A stretch of DNA of 34,437 nt from Candidatus Stammera capleta (GCA_015134375.1 CP043980.1:1-34437); one strand, 5' to 3'. Positions 20,199-33,243 are shown, counted from the stretch's first letter. A program made the numbers and translations. Notes: generated by a model not told the origin, from the sequence alone.

Positions 20199-21548
20199 TT
20201 ACAAAATAAATTTACTTAAATCCTCATTAATAATTAAATTATTTAATTTAGATTTAACATACTTTTTATTAATTATTATATCTTTATTTCTAAAATCTGG
20301 TGCATTAAAAGATATATCTTCCATTAATTTTTCCAATACAGTATGTAATCTTCTAGCACCTATATTTTCAGTATTTTCATTTATATTTCATGCAATATCT
20401 GCAATACATTTTATACCATCCTTAGTAAATTTAATATTTATACCTTCAACACTTAATAAATATTTATATTGAACAGTAAGAGATACATTAGGTTCAACTA
20501 ATATTCTTTCAAAATCATTTGAACTTAAAGAACTTAATTTTACTCTTATTGGAAATCTTCCTTGTAATTCAGGTATCAAATCAGAAGGACTACATAATTG
20601 AAAAGAACCTGAAGCTATAAATAAAATATAATCAGTTTTAACTACACCATACTTAGTAGAAACCGTACAACCTTCTACTAAAGGTAATAAATCCCTTTGT
20701 ACACCTTCTCTAGAAACACCAGAATCCATTACTTGACCTCTTTTACAAATTTTATCTATTTCATCAATAAAAACTATTCCTTGTTGTTCAACTAAATCTA
20801 TAGCACTTTTTTTAATATTATCAAAATTTATTAATTTAGCTGATTCTTCTTCAATTAACAAATTAATTGCATTTTTAACTTTAACTTTACGAACTTTTTT
20901 TTTTTGACCACTTAAATTTTGAAAAATAGATTGTAATTGACTAGTCATTTCTTCCATTCCTGGAGGAGACATAATTTCTATACCTAAAGTTGGAATAGAA
21001 ATATTTATTTCAATTTCTTTATCATTTAAATTACCATTTTTTAAATATTTTAATAAATATTTTTTAATAATTTCTTTAGAATCAATATTAGTTAAATTTA
21101 AATTAGATAAAAATTTTTTAATAAAATCACTATCATTAATTAATATATTTAATATTCTATTTTCTGCTAAAATTTTTGCTTTTTTAACATTACTTTTAAT
21201 AACTTTAGTTTTAATCATTTTAACAGCATAATCTGTTAAATCTCTAATTATAGAATCAACTTCTTTACCTACATAACCTACTTCAGTAAATTTTGTAGCT
21301 TCAACTTTTATAAAAGGAGAATTACTTAATTTAGCTAAACGACGTGCTATTTCTGTTTTACCTACTCCAGTAGAACCAATCATTAAAATATTTTTAGGAG
21401 TAATTTCATTTTTTAAATAATCATTTAATTGCATTCTTCTTCATCTATTTCTTAAAGCTATAGAAACAGCTTTCTTTGCATCATTTTGACTAATAATAAA
21501 TTTATCTAATTCATTTACTATTTCTCTAGGAGTCATTTCATTATACAT
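20199..21548 (-). CDS. hslU: ATP-dependent protease ATPase subunit HslU
   Basis: HslU unfolds substrates for HslV. The product is 449 residues (E. coli 443). Walker A GSTGVGKT is at 58-65, [17 protein letters not shown] follows, Walker B is [10 protein letters not shown], and the C-terminus has [19 protein letters not shown]. The intermediate domain is present. It ends in LSKFIL, close to the family C-terminal tail that docks into HslV. Start ATG 21548 ([11 protein letters not shown]) is preceded by AAGG. TGA-Trp codons lie upstream of the MQL start at 21434 and near 20385. It follows hslV by 23 bases. Confidence 0.97.
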
Positions 21549-21571
21549 AAATTAACCTTAAATATAAAATA

Positions 21572-22102
21572 TTATTTTTTACAACACAACTTCTCTATAG
21601 TAAATATATTATTTGTATAAATACATATATCTGAAGCAATACATAAAGATTTTTTAACTATATCATAAGCGCTTAAATCAGTATTCTCAATTAAAACTTT
21701 AGCTGATGAAAATGCATAAGAACCACCACTACCTATAGATATCAAATCATTTTCAGGTTGAATAACATCTCCATTTCCAGTAATTATTAAAGAATGATTT
21801 ATATCCGCTATAGCTAACAAAGCTTCTAATCTTCTTAAAATTTTATCAGTTCTTCAATCTTTTGCTAACTCTACTGCAGATTTTATAATATGACCTTGAT
21901 ACATCTCTAACTTTTTTTCAAAATAATCAAATAAAGTAAATGCATCAGCTGTACTTCCTGCAAAACCAGAAATTACTTTACCATTATATAATTTTCTAAC
22001 TTTTTTAACATTACCTTTAATTATTGTATTACCAAAAGTAGCTTGACCATCTCCACCCATTACTACATAATTTTTTCTTCTAACACTTAATATTGTAGTC
22101 AC
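21572..22102 (-). CDS. hslV: ATP-dependent protease peptidase subunit HslV
   Basis: HslV is the proteasome-like peptidase. The product is 176 residues, the same as E. coli. After loss of Met the N-terminal Thr of TTILSVRR is the nucleophile; [22 protein letters not shown] and GSGGSYA are conserved. The start codon is GTG at 22102, preceded by AAGGA; I recall that E. coli hslV also uses GTG. One TGA-Trp occurs in ELAKDWRTDK. It lies 50 bases downstream of rpoH on the same strand. Confidence 0.97.
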
Positions 22103-22152
22103 AAAACATCCTTTATAAAAAAAATAAAATTAAAATTATTTAATATAAAAAA

Positions 22153-23022
22153 TTAATTAATAAATTTAGATTTTAACAAATATCTTATCTTATTCATAGC
22201 ATTTTTTTCTAATTGTCTTATTCTTTCTATAGAAATATTATAATAACTAGCTAATTTTTTTAAAGTCACTTTTTTTTTTATTAACCATCTTGATTTAATA
22301 ATATGTTTACTTCTATTATCTAAATTTAAAAAAATTAACTTAAATTTTTTCAAAATAAAATTTTTTCAATTAGAATATTCTAATTTACTTGTAAAATCAG
22401 AATTTTTATCTAAAAAATTATCATTCAAAAAAAAATTATTATCATTATTATATAATTTATTTTTATAATTATAAATATTTATATCAACATCTTTAGAAAA
22501 CATTCTATATTCCATTTCAATAACATCTTTTTTAGATATAGATAATTTTTTTGATATATTATTTATTTGTTTATTATTTAATCATTTAATTTTTTTTTTA
22601 ATTTTTCTTAAATTAAAAAATAATTTACGATGAGATTTAGTAGTAGCTAATTTAACTATACGTCAATTTTTTAGAATAAATTCATTTATTTCATATTTTA
22701 TTCAATATATTGCAAAAGAAATTAATCTAACTTTGAAAAAAGGATTAAAATTTTTAACAGCTTTAATTAAACCTATATTACCCTCTTGTATTAAATCAAA
22801 TATACAAAAACCATAATTAGAATAATTTTTAGCTATATTAACTACAAAACGTAAATTTAATATAATTAATTTCTTAGCATATTTAATATTTTTAAAAGAA
22901 TAAAATTTATTTATTAACTTATACTCTTCTTCAAAAGATAAAACAGGAAAAGAATTAACAATACATATATATGAATTTAAACTATTTAAATTAAATTTTT
23001 TAATATTATTAATAATTGACAT
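22153..23022 (-). CDS. rpoH: Heat-shock sigma factor sigma-32
   Basis: RpoH directs RNA polymerase to heat-shock promoters. The product is 289 residues (E. coli 284). Region 2 has [36 protein letters not shown], the RpoH box [10 protein letters not shown] follows, and the region 4 helix-turn-helix is [31 protein letters not shown] 23022 is preferred over an in-frame TTG at 23034 because a GAG-rich site precedes it and the E. coli start aligns there. Several TGA-Trp codons occur (e.g. around 22699). It is divergent from rsmD with ftsY-ftsE-ftsX missing between. Confidence 0.95.
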
Positions 23023-23150
23023 ATTAATTCTCAAATATTTAAATAAATTTTAATTATATAAAATAAATATTATTTTTATTATATAATATAAAAAAAAAAA
23101 AATAAATTATATAAATAAAAATTTAATAATAAAATAAAATATAAAAAAAA

Positions 23151-23696
23151 ATGAAAATAATATCAGGTATATACAAAAATAAAAAAATATATACATTAAA
23201 TAATAATAAACTTAAACCTACAACATCAATTAACAAAAAAATATTATTTGAATGAATAAATAAAAATATAATAAATAAAAAATGTATAGATTGTTTTGCT
23301 GGAACAGGATCATTAAGTTTAGAAGCAATATCTAGAAAAGCTAAATATACATTATTAATAGAAAAAAACTATAAAATAGCAAATATAATTAAAAAAAATT
23401 TTAAAAATATAAATAAAAAAAAATTTAAAATTAAAATTAAAAATTCAATAAAATGATTAAAAAAAATAAAAAATATTAAATATGATATAATATTTATAGA
23501 TCCACCATATGAAAAAATAAATTATATTAATAAAATAATAAATATAATAGAAAAAAATAATATAATAAAAAAAAAATCATTAATATATATAGAAACAAAA
23601 AAAAATAACAAAATAAAAATACCACATCAATGAATATTATGTAAAAAAAAAATAATTCATTCAAGTATAATTATGTTATATAAAAAAATTAATTAA
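23151..23696 (+). CDS. rsmD: 16S rRNA (guanine966-N2)-methyltransferase
   Basis: RsmD methylates G966 of 16S rRNA. The product is 181 residues (E. coli 198). It starts MKIISGIYKNKKI and has KPTTSINKKILFEWI, the SAM-binding block CIDCFAGTGSLSLEAISR, and the catalytic DPPYE near residue 122. Three TGA codons (23256 region, 23454 region and 23630 region) are read as Trp, so no long open frame exists under the standard code. It converges on hemW with an eight-base overlap. Confidence 0.95.
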
Positions 23697-24828
23697 AAAA
23701 ATTTTCTATTAAATCATTATTAAATATTAAACCTTTATTAGTAATATAATAATACCTTTTTTTTTTAAATAAATATCCTTCTTCAACTAAAAAATTAATT
23801 TTATCCAAAATTAAATTAATAGATAAACCAGTATATATACTAAAATAATAAATTTTAAAAGGTAAATTTAATCTAAATATATTCATAAAATATTCTTTAA
23901 TAATATCACTTTTAAATAAAATTTTTTTATTTATAATAAATTTATTATTTAAATATTCTAAAATATTATTATTTTTAATTAAACGATAAATTAAAAATTT
24001 CCTTATCATAGTAATTTTTCCATGAGAAGAACAACCTATACCAATATAATCACCAAATTTTCAATAATTAATATTATGTATACAAAAATAACTTTTACTT
24101 AAAGAAAAACATGATATAGAATAATTAATATAATTATTTAATAATAAATTATTTTTTATTAAAAAAAACATATCATCTAATATTTTATTTTTAGGTAATT
24201 TAAAATTTTTTAAAATAAAACTATTAATATTATCAACACATAATTCATATCAAGATATATGAGGAATTTCTAATATTTTTATATATTTTAAATCATTAAT
24301 AATATGATTAATATTTTGATTAGGTAAACCATAAATCAAATCAATATTATAATTATCGAAAATATTACTAATTAATTTTAAAAAATTTATAATATCTTTA
24401 AAAAAATAATTTCTATTAATAATTTTTAAAATATTATTATCAAAACTTTGAACACCAATTGATATTCTATTAACACCCATATCTCTCAACTTTAAAAAAT
24501 AATTTTTATTTAAATTTAAAATATTTGTTTCTAAAGTAATTTCTAAATTATGTATAAATTTAAAATTTAAAAATAAATTTTCAAATAATAATTCAAATAA
24601 ATCTATATTTAATAATGTAGGTGTACCACCACCTATATAAATACTTTTAATTAATCTATTATCATTTTTTAAAATATATAAATCATTTTTTAAATCATTT
24701 ATTAAACTAAAAATATATCTTTTATAAAAAAAATAATCATATTTATTATAATTTAAACTAAAAAAAGAACAATAAAAACATTTATTTAAACAAAAAGGAA
24801 TATGTATATATAAAGTAATAGGTAACAT
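23689..24828 (-). CDS. hemW: HemW radical-SAM heme chaperone
   Basis: This radical-SAM protein is related to coproporphyrinogen dehydrogenase but acts in heme handling. The product is 379 residues (E. coli 378). The cluster motif CLNKCFYC (CX3CX2C) is at the N-terminus, followed by SIYIGGGTPTLL and MGVNRISIGVQSFD. HNINYW, the HNxxYW signature that marks HemW, is in the C-terminal half, with its W as TGA. The start ATG 24828 gives MLPITLYIHIPFC. No heme synthesis gene is visible in the window. Confidence 0.93.
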
Positions 24829-24888
24829 ATTTTAATAAAATAAATTATAATAATATTAAAAAAATAACATAAAATATTTTATATTAAA

Positions 24889-26274
24889 ATGAAAAATTTT
24901 TTTAAAAAAAATAAATTAAATTATAAAAATTTCAATACACCTCCTTATTCAATTGAATCTGAACAATCAGTTTTAGGAGGATTAATGTTAGACAATGAAA
25001 AATGAGAAAATATATATGAAATAATAAATTTTAATGATTTTTTTAATAAATCTCACCAAATAATTTTTAATGAAATGAAAAAATTATTAGAATTATATAA
25101 ACCAATAGATTTAATAACATTATCTGAATCATTAAAAAAAAATAAAAAATTAGATATAATAGGTGGTTTTGAATATTTAGCTGAATTATCTCAAAATATA
25201 CCAAGTGTTTCTAATATAAATTACTATGCAGAAATAATAAAAGAAAAATCAATATTAAGAAAAATTATAAATATATCAAATGAAATGATAATGTATAGTT
25301 TTAATCCACAAGGTAGAAATAGTAAAGAAATAATAGATTTAGCAGAATCAAAAATTTTTAAAATATCAGAAGAAAAACTAAATAATGAAAATAAACCACA
25401 AAATATAAAAAACATAATTAAAAAAACTAAAAAAAAAATAATAAAATTATATAAAAACCCTAAAAAAAATATTACAGGTATAAATACTGGATATATAGAT
25501 TTAAACAAAAAAACATTTGGATTTCAAAAATCAGATTTAATTATAATAGCTGCAAGACCATCTATGGGAAAAACAACTTTTGCAATGAATATTTGCGAAA
25601 ATATAGCTATGTCATACAAAAAACCAATATTAATTTTTAGTTTAGAAATGCCATCAGAACAAATAATTATAAGAATAATATCATCTTTATCTAGAGTAGA
25701 TCAAAATAAAATAAAAACTGGTAAATTAAATAATAAAGATTGAATTAAAATAATAAGTACAATAAAAATATTAAAAAAAAAAAAAAATATATTTATTGAC
25801 GATTCTTGTAATTTAACACCAACAGATATAAGATCTAGAACAAGAAAAATATATAGAGAAAATAAAGGATTAAGTATAGTAATGATAGATTATTTACAAT
25901 TAATGAAATCATCTACATATTTAGATAATAGAACATTAGAAATAGCAGATATTTCTAGATCTCTAAAACTACTAGCTAAAGAACTAAAAATACCAATAAT
26001 AGCATTATCACAATTAAATAGATCATCTGAACAAAGATCTGATAAAAGACCTGTAAATTCTGATTTAAGAGAATCAGGTTCAATAGAACAAGATGCTGAT
26101 TTAATAATATTTATATATAGAGATGAAGTCTATAATGAAAATTCAGATATGAAAGGTATAGCTGAAATAATAATAGGTAAACAAAGAAATGGTCCTACAG
26201 GAACTGTATATTTAATATTTAACGGAAAAATATCAAGATTTGATAATTATGCAAACAAAAAATATAATAATTAA
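24889..26274 (+). CDS. dnaB: Replicative DNA helicase DnaB
   Basis: DnaB unwinds DNA at the fork. The product is 461 residues (E. coli 471). N-terminal domain YSIESEQSVLGGLMLD is followed by a linker and a RecA-like motor with Walker A RPSMGKTT at 223-230, LIFSLEMPSEQ, VMIDYLQLM and IALSQLNRSSEQR...RP..SDLRESGSIEQDADLI. TGA-Trp codons include that in EKWEN (25003-25005) and 25741-25743. It heads a run with ssb 81 bases downstream. Confidence 0.97.
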
Positions 26275-26355
26275 AAAAAAAAAAAATAAATTTTATATTT
26301 TATGATAAAATAAAATTTATTAAAAAAAAAATAAAATAAAATAATAAATAAAAAA

Positions 26356-26832
26356 ATGTCAAGTAAAGGTATAAATAAAGTAATTTTAATAGGTAATTTA
26401 GGACAAAATCCTGAAATTAGATATATGTCAAACGGAAATACTATAACAAACTTAAATATAGCAACTTCTGAAATATGAAAAGATAAAAATACTAGAGAAA
26501 ACAGAGAAAAAACTGAATGACATAGAGTAATTCTATTTGGAAAATTAGCAGAAATAGCAGCAAAATATTTAAAAAAAGGATCACAAATATACATAGAAGG
26601 ATCATTACAAACTAGAAAATGACAAGATAAAAAAGGTAATGATAGATATATTACTGAAGTAATAGTAAATATGAATGGAACAATGCAAATGCTTGGCAAT
26701 AAAAATAAAAAAAATATAGAAAAAAAAATACTAAATAAAAAAAAAAAAATAAAAAAACAAAATAAAAACAAAAATAAAATAAAAGATAAATCAGAAGATA
26801 TATCAATAGATTTTGATGATATACCTTTTTAA
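26356..26832 (+). CDS. ssb: Single-stranded DNA-binding protein
   Basis: SSB coats single-stranded DNA in replication and repair. The product is 158 residues (E. coli 178). The OB-fold begins [20 protein letters not shown] and has [20 protein letters not shown] and [18 protein letters not shown]; Trp codons are TGA. A Lys/Asn-rich linker encoded by long A runs, still in frame, leads to the acidic tip DFDDIPF that recruits partner proteins. The intact tip suggests that partners are still bound. Confidence 0.96.
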
Positions 26833-26870
26833 AAAAAAAAAAAAAAAAATAATTTTAAAAAAAAAATAAT

Positions 26871-28502
26871 ATGAAATATAAATTCAAACATTTATTTAAA
26901 AAATCAATTAAAAAAATAAATATAAAATCTGGATCAATTATAAAAGCTAAAATAATAGATATTAAAAATAATAATGTAATTGTAGATTCAGGTTTAAAAT
27001 CTGAATCATATATACCAATAGAAGAATTTAAAAATAATAAAGGTAAAATAAAAATAAAAATAAAAGATAAAGTTAAATTATATATAGATAATTTTGAATT
27101 ATATGGTGAAACAATTTTATCTAGAGAAAAAGCTAAAAAATTAGAAACATGAAATAATTTAGAAATATCATATACACAATCAAATAATATTAAAGGTATA
27201 ATAACAGGAAGAGTTAAAGGAGGATTTACAGTAGATATAAATGGAATAAAATCTTTTTTACCTGGATCATTAATAGATATTAAACCTATAAAAGATATTT
27301 CAATTTTAGAAGGTAAAATATTAGATTTTAAAGTAATTAAATTAGATAAAAAAAATAATAATATAGTACTATCTAGAAAAGCAGCTATTATAAATGATAA
27401 TAATATAGAAAAAAAAAAATTATTAAAAAAAATATATAAAGGTTCTAAAATTAAAGGAATTGTTAAAAATTTAACTGATTATGGGGCTTTTATAGATTTA
27501 GGAGCACTAGATGGATTATTACATATTACTGATATATCTTGAAAAAGAATAAAACATCCAAAAGAAATCTTAAATATAGGTCAAAAAATAAAAACTAAAG
27601 TAATAAAATTTGATAAAGAAAAAATTAGAGTATCTTTAGGTTTAAAACAACTAACTAAAGATCCTTGAAAAAATATAGAAAAAAAATATCCTAAAAATAA
27701 AAAAGTAAAAGGAAAAATAACTAATTTAACAGACTACGGATGTTTTATAGAAATTGAAGAAGGTATAGAAGGATTAGCTCATATATCTGAAATAGATTGA
27801 ATAAATAAAAATATTAATCCATTTAAAATATTTAATATAGGAGATAAAATAAAATCTGTTATTTTAAATATTGATATAATTAAAAGAAGAATATCTTTAG
27901 GAATAAAACAATGTAAACCTAATCCATGAATAATCTTCTCTAAAAAATACAAAAATAAAGATATAATTAAAGGTAAAATTAAATCCATAACAGATTTTGG
28001 AATATTTATAGAATTAGAAGGAGGTATAGATGGTTTAATACATAGTTCAGATATATCATGAAATATAATAAACAATGAAAATATAAAAAATAAATATAAA
28101 AAAGGTGAATTTATAAAAGCTATAATATTACAAATAAATGCTGAAAAAGAAAGAATATCTTTAGGTATAAAACAACTTAAAGAAGATCCAATAAATATAT
28201 ATAAAAAATATAAAGATAAAATAATAATATCAAAAATAACTAAAATAGAAAAAAATATATTAAAAGTAATAATCGATAATAAAATAGAAGGTTTAATAAA
28301 TATAAAAAATAAAAAAAATATTAATAAATATAATATAAATAATATATTAAAAACAAAAATAATATCCATTGATGAAAATAACAGAATCTTAAATTTAAAA
28401 ATAATAAAAAATAAAAATAAAAATAATAAAAGAAAAATATTTAAAAATAAAAATTGCTTTAATACTATGGTTGAAGCATTTAAAAAAGCTAAATCTAAAT
28501 AA
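26871..28502 (+). CDS. rpsA: 30S ribosomal protein S1
   Basis: S1 recruits mRNA to the 30S subunit. The product is 543 residues (E. coli 557). Six S1-type repeats are visible. The best are [16 protein letters not shown]...[25 protein letters not shown]...LAHISEIDW and [16 protein letters not shown]...LIHSSDISW; the first two are diverged and the last is eroded. The C-terminus MVEAFKKAK is conserved. Many Trp are TGA. S1 matters more where Shine-Dalgarno sites are weak, as in most genes here. It converges on dusA with an eight-base overlap. Confidence 0.96.
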
Positions 28503-29535
28503 AATCTTTAAAAATAAAATTAATAAAATCTAAGTAATTATTAAAATTTTTAAACAAATAACCGGATAATATAATTCTTTTTTTAAAAATTGATCCATTA
28601 TCTATATAATTAAATATATTATATATATTTTTAATAATTACTATAGGATTAATATTATTAATATAATATTCATTATATATATAATTATATATATTATAAA
28701 AAATATAAAGAATATATTTAGATATCCTATTTTTTTTATAAAACAATTTATTATTATCATTTAAAATAACTTTATATTTAATATAATTTAAAATATGAAC
28801 TAAAAATAAAGGATTATAATATATTTCTCTACCTATCATAACACCATCTAAATTGTTATTAATATGATTTATAATATCAAATATATTATTTATATTACCA
28901 TTTAATATAATATTTAAAAAAGATAAATCTTTTTTTAAATTATAAACAATATTATAATTACAAGATAATTTTAAATTTAATTTAGTAGAATAATTTTTAA
29001 TTAAAACATTTCTTGCATGAATAATAAACTTATTACATTTAGTATATAAAAAAATATTTCCTAAAAAATCTAACATATAATTATAATTATTATTAAATAA
29101 TCTATGTTTAATAGATATTAAACTATTATTAGTATTAGCATCATATATAGAATTTAAACATTTTACTACCAAATTTATATCTTTCATTAAATAAAAACCA
29201 AAATTACATTTTTTAGCACATAAAGATGGACAACCTAAATTAAAATTTATTTCAGAAAAATTAAAAATATTTATTAATTTAACACATTTATATAAATCTT
29301 TATAATTATTTCCTACAAATTGTATAACAATATTATTATTAGAAATTTTTTCAAAAAATTTACAATAATATTTATATTTTTTTAAAAAAGAAGAAACATG
29401 TATCATTCCAATATATATTTTTATATTATTCATTAATAAATTATATAAAAAAATATTATTATTATTTATATAATTTAACATAGGAGCTATACAAATACTT
29501 TTTTTATTAATTTTTAAAAATTTAAATTTATTCAT
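28495..29535 (-). CDS. dusA: tRNA-dihydrouridine synthase, DusA-like
   Basis: Dus enzymes reduce uridine in the tRNA D-loop with FMN. The product is 346 residues (E. coli DusA about 330-345). The catalytic Cys lies in NLGCPSLCAKKCNFGFYLM, followed by SIKHRL, KFIIHARN, ILNGNI and DGVMIGREIYYNP. The GREIYYNP block and FIIHAR favour DusA over DusB or DusC. No Trp codon interrupts the frame. Its ATG overlaps the serS end by eight bases on the same strand, so the two are probably coupled. Stop is TAG. Confidence 0.9.
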   Translation of the reverse strand: MNKFKFLKINKKSICIAPMLNYINNNNIFLYNLLMNNIKIYIGMIHVSSFLKKYKYYCKFFEKISNNNIVIQFVGNNYKDLYKCVKLINIFNFSEINFNLGCPSLCAKKCNFGFYLMKDINLVVKCLNSIYDANTNNSLISIKHRLFNNNYNYMLDFLGNIFLYTKCNKFIIHARNVLIKNYSTKLNLKLSCNYNIVYNLKKDLSFLNIILNGNINNIFDIINHINNNLDGVMIGREIYYNPLFLVHILNYIKYKVILNDNNKLFYKKNRISKYILYIFYNIYNYIYNEYYINNINPIVIIKNIYNIFNYIDNGSIFKKRIILSGYLFKNFNNYLDFINFIFKDFI

Positions 29536-30823
29536 TAAAATTTATATATTTAATTCCATTCATATATTTAATAAGAACTTTTGGAATTTTAACTATACCT
29601 TTATCTATTTGAAAATTTTCTAATATAGCTATTAAAGTTCTACCAACAGCTAAACCAGAACCATTTATTATATGAACTAATCTTTTTATATTAAATTCTT
29701 TATCTAAATATTTAACATTAATTCTTCTAGATTGAAAATCAGAAGTATTAGAACAAGAAGAAATTTCTAAAAATTTCTTATTAATAGGAGATCAATATTC
29801 TATATCATAGGTTTTACATGAACTAAAATTCATTGATTTAGTACATAATAAAACTTTTCTATAAGGAATTTTTAATTTAATTAAAATACTCTCAGCATGA
29901 AAAGTCAATTCATCTAAAGAATCCATTGAATTATCTGGATGTACAATTTGAACTAATTCAACTTTATCAAACTGATTTAATCTAAAAATACCTTTATTTT
30001 TTTTACCATAAGAAATAGACTCAGCTCTAAAACAAGGAGTGTTAGATACTAATTTAATTGGTAAATCATTTTCATTAATAATTTTATTCTTAAATAAATT
30101 TATTAATGAAACTTCAGATGTTGGTATTAAAGCAAATTTATTTTTATATAAATCATAATTTTTATAAACATAAAAAATATTATTTTCAAATTTAGGTAAT
30201 TGACCTGAATTATATAAAGAATCTACTTTAACAATATATGGAACATAAACTTCCTTGTATTTATTTTTTAAAATATGATAATTAATCATAAATTGAGATA
30301 TAGATCTATATAAAGAAGCTATTATACCTTTCATTACTACAAAAGAAGAACCACTTAATAATATAGATTCATTAAAATTTAAATTTCCACTTTTTTCACA
30401 AAATTTAATATGATCTAATATATTTTTTTTTTCTTTATTAATACCTCAAAAACCTACTATTTTATTATCATTATCATTATTACCTTCAGGAACATCTTTA
30501 TCAGGTATATTTGGAATATTTAAAATAATATTATTTAACTTTAAAAAAATTTTATTTTTTTTTTTATTTTTAAAATTAATATTTTCTTTAAACATTAAAA
30601 TAAAATTTTTTAAATAAAAAACATTAATATTTTTTTTTTTTAAAATAAAAAATTTTTTAGACAATACTTTTTTTTTAAATAATAAATATTCAATATCAAA
30701 TTTAATTTTTTTATAACTATTATATGTTTTTAATAATAATTTAATTTCTAATTTAGATATACGATTTTTAATAATATTAATAAAATTATTTATATCTTTT
30801 AATAAAATTTTTATATTCAACAT
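29528..30823 (-). CDS. serS: Seryl-tRNA synthetase
   Basis: This class II synthetase charges tRNA-Ser. The product is 431 residues (E. coli 430). The N-terminal coiled-coil arm that grips the tRNA-Ser variable arm is present but Lys/Asn-rich. The core shows IPNIPDKDVPEGNNDNDN, LIPTSEVSLINL, motif 2 CFRAESISYGKKNKGIFRLNQF and motif 3 NGSGLAVGRTLIAILEN. TGA-Trp occurs before GINKEK (30446-30448) and in DIEYWSP (29792-29794). Its partner tRNA-Ser(GCU) is at 5438-5523. Confidence 0.97.
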
Positions 30824-30840
30824 AAAAATTATATAATATT

Positions 30841-31857
<1,017 letters not shown>

Positions 31858-31924
31858 ATATCTTTAATAAAAATAAAAAATAAATTAAAATAAAATATAA
31901 TATTAATATATATAAATTTATTAT

Positions 31925-32146
31925 ATGATTAAAAAAAATAGCTTTGAATTAAAAGGTATAATAATAGAAACATTACCTAATACCATGTTTAAAGTAAAAT
32001 TAGAAAATGGCAATATAATAATTGCTCATATTTCAGGAAGAATGAGAAAAAATTATATAAGAATATTAACAGGTGATAAAGTAATAGTAGAAATAACACC
32101 ATATGATTTAAGTAAAGGAAGAATAATATTTCGCAACAAAAAATAA
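31925..32146 (+). CDS. infA: Translation initiation factor IF-1
   Basis: IF-1 occupies the ribosomal A-site during initiation. The product is 73 residues (E. coli 72). It is a single OB-fold with [36 protein letters not shown] and [10 protein letters not shown]. It has no Trp. It is one of the best conserved proteins in the window. Confidence 0.98.
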   Translation: MIKKNSFELKGIIIETLPNTMFKVKLENGNIIIAHISGRMRKNYIRILTGDKVIVEITPYDLSKGRIIFRNKK

Positions 32147-32174
32147 AATAATTTAAATTATATAGGAATAAATC

Positions 32175-32582
32175 TTGTACTTCAAAAAAAATATAAAAAC
32201 TAGAGAATTAGCATTACAAATAATATATTCATTAATAATATCTAAATGTAGTAATATTGAATCTAAAATAAAAGAATTTAAATTAATAAATAATAAAATA
32301 TTTAAAAACATAAATAAAAAATATTTAAATAATATATTATATTGAGTTAAAAATAATAAAAAATATATAAATAAAATTTTAAAATTAAATTTAAAAAAAA
32401 AAAGATATATTGGGTTAATTAAAATATCTATAATTAAAATTGCTATATATGAAATTAAAAAAAATAAAAAATTAGATAAAAAAATTATCATTAATGAAAG
32501 TATAAAACTAACAAAAAAATTTGGATCACAAAATGATTATAAATTAATAAATAAAATTTTACACAGAATCTGTTTTAAATAA
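32175..32582 (+). CDS. nusB: Transcription antitermination factor NusB
   Basis: NusB binds boxA RNA with S10 to stop premature termination in rRNA operons. The product is 135 residues (E. coli 139). It has KTRELALQIIYSL, a middle TGA-Trp (32343 region), KISIIKIAIYEI and the C-terminal INESIKLTKKFGSQNDYKLINKIL. A TTG start is inferred: a stop lies in frame at 32169-32171, no ATG precedes the conserved residues, and AGGA (32164-32167) is seven bases before TTG 32175. The protein is hidden under the standard code by its UGA. Confidence 0.92.
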
Positions 32583-32628
32583 AAAATAATAAAATATTAT
32601 AAATTAAAAATATTAAATAATAAATAAA

Positions 32629-33243
32629 ATGAAATTAATTAAAAATAGTCACTATAATCAATATTACCAAAATAATAATATTATATTTAATAAACTATTA
32701 AAAAATAGAATAATATTTCTAACTGGTTATATAGATGACATTATGTCAAATAATATAATATCTCAATTATTATATTTAGAATATTTAAATAATAAAAAAG
32801 ATATATATATATATATAAATTCACCAGGAGGAATAGTAAGTTCAGGTATGTCAATATATGACACAATTAAATACATTAATCCTGACGTTAATACTATATG
32901 TATAGGAAAAGCATATTCTATGGCATCAATAATTTTAATTGCAGGAAAAAAAAAAAAAAGATTCAGTTTATCTAATTCAAGTATAATGATACATCAACCA
33001 TTAGGAAAATTTGAAGGACAAGCTACAGATATTAAAATTCAAACCAATCAAATAATAAAAATAAAAAAAAAATTAATAAAAATAATTCATAAAAGAACTG
33101 AACAACCTATAAAAAAAATAAAAAAAGATATAGAAAGAGATAAATATTTTAATTCTAAAAAAGCATTAAAATATGGAATAATAGATAAAATTATAAAAAA
33201 AAAAAAAAACATAAAAAATAAAAATGAAAAACAAAATTATTAA
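32629..33243 (+). CDS. clpP: ATP-dependent Clp protease proteolytic subunit
   Basis: ClpP is the serine peptidase of ClpXP. The product is 204 residues (E. coli 207). The catalytic triad is Ser97 in GKAYSMAS, His122 in IMIHQPLG and Asp171 in ERDKYF. YINSPGG is conserved near residue 62. The N-terminal propeptide is short and the C-terminus is a Lys/Asn tail. It overlaps the clpX start by 20 bases, so the two are translationally coupled. Confidence 0.96.
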   Translation: MKLIKNSHYNQYYQNNNIIFNKLLKNRIIFLTGYIDDIMSNNIISQLLYLEYLNNKKDIYIYINSPGGIVSSGMSIYDTIKYINPDVNTICIGKAYSMASIILIAGKKKKRFSLSNSSIMIHQPLGKFEGQATDIKIQTNQIIKIKKKLIKIIHKRTEQPIKKIKKDIERDKYFNSKKALKYGIIDKIIKKKKNIKNKNEKQNY

